Notes under the pieces: model-generated
The model's database searches: none
The model's input: the letters and a program-made list of their open reading frames with translations, nothing else
Told to the model about the DNA's origin: nothing
Source: Hippophae tibetana
Taxonomy: Eukaryota; Streptophyta; Magnoliopsida; Rosales; Elaeagnaceae
Length of the DNA: 64,000 nt
Reading direction: 5' to 3'
Assembly: GCA_037013495.1 (NCBI GenBank)
Contig: CM072812.1
Span: forward strand, 78,661,840-78,725,839
Program-made: the position numbers and the translations under genes
Shown here: one piece after another, positions 58,282 through 64,000 of the stretch
Numbering within the stretch: the stretch's first letter is position 1
How the letters are laid out: each line of letters starts with the position of its first letter

Positions 58282-61200
58282 ACTAATTCGCAATTGCGTA
58301 GTTAAGGAACTCGCTTTCTTCCTCACAAAGGTTGGGTTATATTTTGCTTCCACGCGATTGTGATTAGATCTTGACCGTTCATTAATTTTCCTTTTACACG
58401 TTTTGGGCTCCAGTATATTACAATTTTACATACAATATGGATTGTATGTATACGTGATAAAATATAGTTACTTTAATATTTATTTTGTTTTTATAAAAAT
58501 AAAAAATGTAAACAAAATTAATGATCCATATTAATAAAAATATATAACATGTTATATTTAAATATATGAAATTTGTTAATTTGTTAATTCGTTATTTATT
58601 TATTTATTTATTTTAATATTTGGGTTTGGTACAGAGTATAGACCTGTTCTTCTTCATTTTTTTTTTAAGGAAATGTAAACCTTCGATTTAGCTGGATTTA
58701 ATAATTGCTAGATAATAATTAGTTGTGAGGAATTATTTGTTTCCCTATAATTTTATCAAGTTTGGAATACGATGAATTGTGAGTTTGATGGGCATTATGT
58801 GTTACGTTTTCTTATTTATTTTATTATTTTAATTTCGAATTAAAAATTATGGGTAAATTATATTTTTATATCCAAATTCATTACATCATTCCAAATTTAA
58901 CATCAAAGTTTAAATTGTTAAAAATATGCCTTTAACCTAATGATTTAGTTGCATTTAATGATTTTCGTCTAATTTTATTTATTATGTTGATAAAGATAAC
59001 TTAAAATAAAATATGTAACTTAAAATTGAATGTCTTATATTATTTTATATTAAATTTATTGATAAAATGAATAAAAATTCTTAAATGTAACACAAATTTT
59101 AAATAAAGACATTCTTTTAAATAAATATAAAAATATAGATAAATTTAAAACCAAAATATACTTTCCCCGAAATTATGTAAATGTAGAGGTGGGAATATCA
59201 TCCAATCTTGTTTGTATTGCACAAGCTTTTTTTATGTCATATTTGTGTTTGTATTTTGATTGAAAACAATAAAAATTTAGATAATTTTTTATTTAATAAA
59301 TATTTATAGTAATATAACTTTAAAATTTATTAAAAAATTAATAATGAATTTTTATCTAATCCTAATTTAAATGCATAATTCATGTTTGTTTATATTGGGA
59401 CGTACTTTATAAAAAAAGGGCGTATTTTACTAGCTAAATTATGAATTGTTTACTAAAATATAAATAATACATTATTAAGCAATAAAAGATATATGATTAT
59501 TTCTTTTTTCTAGGAAATATACGAAAAATGGTAATTATTTGGAAGAAAGGTGTCATGTATTCTCTAAATTATACGTGTAAATCATTTTACTTGATCACAT
59601 AGATTATTTTCATAAAATTAATACATTGAAAAATTGGATTAGATTTTATCAATATATTACTTATATAATTAAATTTTTAAAAATATTTTTAATTATTTAT
59701 CTTTTATATTTAATTCTATATAACTTAATAACAATCTTAATAATTAACATTAATAAAATTATTACTCTAAAAATATCTTCACAAAAATTTAAATATATTA
59801 GATGTTAATTCAGATATTAATTAAATTTTACCTCTATAGTGGCCACTCATATATTAATATGTTTATTTTCAGCATGTTTGAGTATTATGTAGATAGTTGA
59901 ATTTTTTTATATTAAAATTAATATTTAATTCATTTAAATAAAAAATATAAAGTTAATTAAATCAATAAAATTCGAGCTTTTTTCTTACTATTTCAATTCT
60001 TTAAACATGTATGACTCTTCCATTGATAAAATAACAAATCTTAAATTAAATTTAATCATTCATGTATTGAGATGTTTATGTTTTGAATTGTAGAAATACC
60101 TTACAAAAAGATTTAAATCTAAATCTAGAAATAAAACAAAACATACCTAAATCACCACTAAATCAAAATCTAGGTAAAAAAAGATCACAATAGATTGAAA
60201 TCTAGGTTAGGTTTTTCTAAGAAAGAGAAAAAAGATGACTATATTTTTATTAGTAGTTGAATTCTTAATTGCTCTTATTATATTTCTATTAAATTAAAAT
60301 AAAAATTCTTTTTATTTTTAATATTACTTGATGTGATTCAAATATATAATTTTAAAATAAAGTAGTGACTTAGTTATATAATAGGTTAGACCGGATTTTA
60401 ACACATTAATATTTTGTTCAAGATGATTTATTAACCTTTGAAAATCTAGCCCATATATACATTATAGATTGTTATTTATTTCTAATAAAATTTAAAGATA
60501 GATTTCTAATTCTAGATTATTTTAATTCACAAAACTTATTGACTATAAAATATTATTTTTTTACTAACTATTATTAAATGATAACATTTTTATGCATAAA
60601 AAGATAAAAGATTTTATAAGATAAATTATGAATAAAATAATAACAATGACTTATCATATATTGAAAATATTTATTATGTATAATTGTAATTTTGTTTTAA
60701 ATAAGTATGAAATATTCTCATAATAGTTTTTGAATTTTTTTCCATAACCCAACTAATACATCTGTAAATTTGATCTCTAAAACTTCAATATATTAAAATA
60801 AATTTTATATTATTAAATTATAATTTTTTATCTTTAATTTATAGATTTAATATTTAATATTTTATCTTACTTCCATCTAAAATTTCTTCTAACCCTATCA
60901 ATAAATAAGAGAGAAATTAGTATTATTATCATACTAACATGACAACGACAACGATTCTTCATCCTTAAAAACTGTACAATATTAGGGCAATAATATGGTT
61001 TTGCTTCTTATTATTCCGTCCCGTGACAATATTTTTCTTTTAAAATAGAATATTAAGTATAGTTTTTTTAAATAATATATAAATTGAAATTAGAAAAAAA
61101 TTAGAAAATTACTTGATTAATTTTTTTACTTTTATAAAATGAAAAAAATGTACTAAATATAAACAAAATTAACATATATATATATAGGTATATAAGATTT

Positions 61201-64000
61201 TGTCTAAAATAAATGGGGTCCTTCATAATTGTTTTTGTTCAAACGGGTCATTCATTATTGATATGGTGCACAACAGCTTGTAATTGTATCTGCTCATTCA
61301 TTTTAAAATTTGAAACTTTTATTTTTATATTTCTTTATAGAATTAATTCCTAACAAATACGCGTTGAATAGTCCCCTCTCTCATCAATGGATGCTTCTCC
61401 AACCAAAACCATATATAATATTTTCTAATGGTAAGGGGCCGAATTAATTTCATTATTATTGAAAATAAGTAGTTTTTTTTTCTTTTAAATTAGGTTCAAT
61501 TAGTACTAAATTTTTGAACATAATCAAATAAATTTAAATTGTAATTTTTTGTTTAAATAAAATATAAATATATATCAGGAGAGATGTATGATCTTCTCAT
61601 ATATTCATATATTATATGGATTTTAATCATTTTACACCGAATGAAGTTATAATATCGTTAATCTATGCCATTTTTATATTGAATTTTCTTTTTGTGCCGT
61701 GGGAAAAAAAAAAGATTATAAGTTTTATGTTATATGAATTTTTTCTAAAATGTTTTATTTGTTGTAATTTGAAATTATTAACTTAGTTTTAATTAACTAG
61801 GCAGGTGTTTAACAAATTTTTTTTTGTTATATATCACGCTTAATTTTGATGACAATATGATAAATAGATTAATTTGAATCTTTATGTAAAATTACGAGAC
61901 CTAATCAACCTAAATTAATAGTTACAAGATTAAAGTAATTAATAATTATGGAATTAAATTTATATTTTTTTCTTTCACTAATCTATATTTACATCTATAA
62001 CTATATCTATCTATATTGTATACAAAAATTTAAATTGCATTTAAAATAATTTTCTACAAAAGTACCCTTATATTGAAAATATGGCATGTTTATCCTTTAT
62101 TATTTTAAAAAATGAAACTAAACACTTTAGATAAAAAAGAAATTTTTATTAATTAAAATATAAAGAAATCCTTTTTTGTTAACTTTAAAATTTATAAAAT
62201 TTATTTTTACATTTAAAATATGTTATAAAAATTAACCAAACAAAAAAAATTAAAAGATGTAAAATAATTAATGAGCAAGCATTTGCTTAACTAGGTTGTT
62301 GAAACGTGCAAATCAATCTTAAGCCTTAAAAAATAAATTTATGTAATTACTTTCGTTGAATTAATTATATGAAAGAGTATCGTGGGGTTATTTTATTTTT
62401 GTGAAAAATGATGTTTAATCTTCTAAGTTAAAAAAATATATCATTTAATTTTTTTATTATAAAAAATGTGTTATTTAATCATTGCTCTTATGAAAAAAAG
62501 AGTTATACAAGAACTTTTGACAACAATTTAATAATAAAATAATATTAAAAATATTAGATGTTATTCTTTATTATTTTTTTTATAAATAAAATGATTAAAA
62601 ATACCTCTTGTGATCTATTGGATTAAATGACAATTTTTGTTAAGTAAAGTGATCAATTTGACTCTTCGTCCATAAATATAAGATGAAAAGCTTAAATGAT
62701 GACTTTATTTAATTCAAACGTGTTGTTTAGAAAATATATTTTTAAATTTCTTGTATGTTAAAAAATGTCTTGTTTAAGTATATTTGTTTGTGAAAAAATA
62801 TTAAGAGTAAATTAATCTTTTATTTCATTTTTTATTAAATGTAAGAGAATACCACATATATCACATATATATTTATATTTATACGTATAAAATTAATATG
62901 TAATTTAAATTTGCTCATACTTTTTTAGAAAAAAAAATTCTTTCAAAGTTAAACAACAATAATTTTTTTTTAAAAAAATTTATTGTCTAATATTAGACAT
63001 TAAACATTTAATTTATGTTTGATATAAATATTTGTCAAAACTTTTGGATAATTTTTTATTAAAAATTAGTTTATTAGATATATGCATATAAAAAAATACA
63101 AATATACATATATCATATGTGTTATTCTATTATATTTAACGAAAAGTTAGATGAAAACTTAAATTTATTATTATCTGATATATTTTTATAAATAAATTGA
63201 CTTAAAAATATATTTTATAAACAAATATATTAAATAAATCTAAAGTCTTAACAAAAGGAACTCCACCACCCTTTTTCCTTAAATATACAAAGTGAAACCA
63301 ATTTCATGATTAATTATAGTGGGAAAATATATTATATTAGAAACTAATTATAAAATGAATTATAATAGATAATAATATTATGTTACAAACACTATTTTGA
63401 ATCATTTCGGTATTAAAATTAATAATATTAATCTCATTTAATGGCTTTTTATTTGTTTAGATTGTTACAATAAGTGCGTCAATATTTTCAATCAATTATT
63501 TATTTCATAAGTTTCACATTCAAAATATCATCATTTTTAACAAATAAAATAGTTTGATCTATATAATTATATCCAAACAATAAATGCAAAATTAGCAGTG
63601 ATAATATGTAAAAATCTACTTTGCAAAATTTTTGAAAAAAAAAATGTCACCTTATATTTATATTTAGATTGAAAAAATCTCAAAATAGATTTCATTTAAT
63701 AACAAAATTAAAAATAAAGAAAACTTATTAGGATGGATACCTAAATTTAAAAGGATAATAGTTCCCATCGAATGTACAAATCTAGAAGATGAAGAATAGA
63801 AAAAGAGTGAAATATAATTAAGTGCCAATACTTATAGGCTTCATCATTGTATATTTGTGTTATACTCATACACAAGATAGGAAGTTAGAATTACATTTTT
63901 ATATTTTTATATTTAATTTTAAAAAAGGATAAATATATTATTAATTTTTTTATAAATATTATAAAAATAATAACTATTCCTTAGGTAACAAAAGTTAACC
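58282..64000. other. AT-rich region to the window end, no gene seen
   Basis: About 5.7 kb of very AT-rich DNA with stops in all frames, small poly-A/T and TA runs, and no recognisable gene, LTR pair or terminal repeat. The part next to 58282 presumably includes upstream control sequence of the DVL/RTFL gene. Confidence 0.6.

Overview
This window looks like nuclear DNA of a flowering plant, probably a eudicot. It is very AT-rich, has spliced genes with GT-AG introns, carries Ty1-copia, Ty3-gypsy and CACTA elements with plant-type primer-binding sites, and encodes two plant-specific protein types (a phospholipase D delta and a DVL/RTFL small peptide). I cannot name the species.

Layout. (1) 1405-7216, plus strand: an apparently intact ten-exon phospholipase D delta gene that splices to an 869-residue protein with a C2 domain and both HKD motifs. 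One of its nine introns appears to be of the rare GC-AG class. (2) 10068-30076: a 20-kb nested transposon stack. The host is a Ty3-gypsy element. It was hit by a minus-strand copia (10726-16949), by a 1.6-kb unclassified element (25189-26812) and, after an 833-bp tandem duplication of its gag/protease region, by a second copia (18579-24780), which itself carries a CACTA element (19989-21111). Boundaries rest on LTR pairs, terminal motifs and target-site duplications. (3) 30.1-35.5 kb: remnants of antisense copia elements in scrambled order. (4) 36421-36885: two adjacent palindromic MITE-like units. (5) 36959-41660: a very young copia element with a perfect target duplication and nearly identical short LTRs. 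Each LTR has 7-8 AACGG-core repeats just upstream of a TATA box. (6) 42046-48603: a decayed WD40 gene of the AAMP-like family with many lesions, a CACTA element in its last recognisable intron, and a 3' end lost next to a fourth, minus-strand copia (about 48862-53045). (7) 53-64 kb: AT-rich sequence with a Harbinger-like MITE carrying degenerate telomere-like repeats and, at 57860-58051 on the minus strand, one small intact gene for a 63-residue DVL/RTFL peptide.

Functionally, only the PLD delta gene (phospholipid hydrolysis, membrane stress signalling) and the DVL/RTFL peptide gene (organ-shape signalling) look like working host genes. The rest is transposon sequence and gene decay. I see no operon-like system, CRISPR array or rRNA gene, and recognised no tRNA gene by eye. 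The most interesting items are the AACGG/TATA promoter array in the young copia LTR, the relative chronology of the nested stack, the palindromic structures in CACTA and MITE elements, the probable GC-AG intron, and the tiny DVL/RTFL gene in a gene-poor stretch.
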